Shown: in pieces, positions 7,180 to 7,520 of the stretch
Layout: every line of letters starts with the position of its first letter
Numbering within the stretch: the stretch's first letter is position 1
Assembly (NCBI GenBank): GCA_937897625.1
Contig: CALCNZ010000324.1
Coordinates: 1 to 7,520 of the forward strand
Length of the DNA stretch: 7,520 nt
DNA from: an uncultured Flavobacteriales bacterium
GTDB taxonomy: Bacteria > Bacteroidota > Bacteroidia > Flavobacteriales_D > Sanyastnellaceae
Direction of reading: 5' to 3'
Program-made: the position numbers and the translations under genes
The notes under the pieces: model-generated
Database searches by the model: none
Told to the model about the DNA's origin: nothing
The model's input: the letters and a program-made list of their open reading frames with translations, nothing else

Positions 7180-7187
7180 CAAATTTA
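7180..7187 (-). promoter_or_regulatory. Bacteroidota-type -7 element for gltX-folB
   Basis: On the minus strand TAAATTTG matches the Bacteroidota -7 consensus TAnnTTTG exactly. It lies in the 45-base gap between the mfd stop and the gltX ATG, with 19 bases from the element to the start codon, which leaves a short leader of roughly 12-16 bases. No TTG lies at the usual -33 distance, so the assignment rests on the -7 match and the position. Confidence 0.55.
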
Positions 7188-7205
7188 CAATAATAGTGGG
7201 CTTGA

Positions 7206-7520
7206 TTATAATTTAGAACCTTCGCTTAAAGCGTTCAACAAACGATTGGCTTTGTCCATGTTGGTCACATCTGGAAATGCAATGCGAAGCGTCTCGTCTT
7301 TCTCGTACATTTTTCCTGCAACCGGATTCAATTTAATGAAGTTCAAAACACGCGTGAAAGCATCGCTTTGATAGAATGGCGAGTCTTGTTTCGAAATGAA
7401 ATAGCCGATCATTTTTCCACTCTTCAACACCAGTTTTTCGAATCCAATTTCTCTTGCTTTCCAACGCAAGCGCATGGTGTCGATCAACTGGATAACGGGC
7501 TTCGGAATAGGTCCGAATCT
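7206..7520 (-). CDS. mfd: Transcription-repair coupling factor Mfd, C-terminal end (cut by right window edge)
   Basis: The frame is open from the right edge to TAA at 7208-7206: 104 codons, so only the C-terminus of a protein of about 1100 aa is present. It opens with RFGPIPKPVIQLIDTMRLRW and continues REIGFEKLVLKSGKMIGYFI and SPFYQSDAF, which match the C-terminal (TRCF/D7) domain of Bacteroidota Mfd as I know it. A TTG codon at 7487 inside this frame is not a start, because the family similarity continues upstream of it (RFGPIP) to the edge. Mfd displaces stalled RNA polymerase at DNA lesions and recruits UvrA; the C-terminal domain normally masks the UvrA-binding site. The helicase motifs lie outside the window. 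The gene ends 45 bases before gltX on the same strand; read-through into gltX is possible, but gltX has its own promoter candidate. Confidence 0.85.
   Translation of the reverse strand, partial: RFGPIPKPVIQLIDTMRLRWKAREIGFEKLVLKSGKMIGYFISKQDSPFYQSDAFTRVLNFIKLNPVAGKMYEKDETLRIAFPDVTNMDKANRLLNALSEGSKL

Noticed and set aside
7206..7487. Short stand-alone 93-aa gene starting at TTG 7487
   Set aside because: The Mfd similarity continues upstream of the TTG (RFGPIPKPVIQ) to the window edge, so this is the end of mfd and not a small gene.
1..7520. CRISPR arrays, tRNA/rRNA genes, insertion sequences, riboswitches, frameshifted genes
   Set aside because: No spaced direct repeats, tRNA-like cloverleaf segments, transposase motifs or broken frames were seen; all gaps between genes are under about 70 bases.

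Overview
The window looks like a piece of a Bacteroidota chromosome, most likely from the Flavobacteriia or a related marine lineage. This rests on the gene content: a TonB-dependent receptor with an N-terminal carboxypeptidase-regulatory-like domain, a lamin-tail-domain surface protein with a FlgD-like C-terminus, and a zinc-ligand-free GluRS with the LSKRDGD-type signature. It also rests on a Bacteroidota-style -7 element (TAnnTTTG) before gltX and the lack of Shine-Dalgarno sequences. This is inference from recognised families; no search was run. The DNA is moderately AT-rich and coding-dense, and no gap between genes exceeds about 70 bases.

Left part (1-4221, all minus strand): a probable cell-envelope transcription unit. 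A 1022-aa exported protein with three lamin-tail domains is followed, with a 4-base ATGA overlap, by a 196-aa NodB-type polysaccharide deacetylase. After 40 bases comes a TonB-dependent outer-membrane receptor that runs off the left edge. The overlap makes co-translation of the first two genes likely; the receptor may be co-transcribed or have its own promoter.

Middle (4222-5283, plus strand): a 69-base divergent control region, then asd (aspartate-semialdehyde dehydrogenase). asd ends 5 bases from the convergent gene folB, and both stop codons lie inside an 18-base near-palindrome.

Right part (5289-7520, minus strand): the C-terminal end of mfd (transcription-repair coupling factor, cut by the right edge), then gltX (glutamyl-tRNA synthetase), then folB (dihydroneopterin aldolase). 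The gltX stop and the folB start are directly abutted (TAA then ATG). A good -7 promoter element lies in the 45-base mfd-gltX gap.

The right and middle genes are ordinary housekeeping functions. The left block is the less understood part: LTD protein, deacetylase and TonB receptor. No CRISPR, tRNA, rRNA, insertion sequence or clearly novel system is visible.
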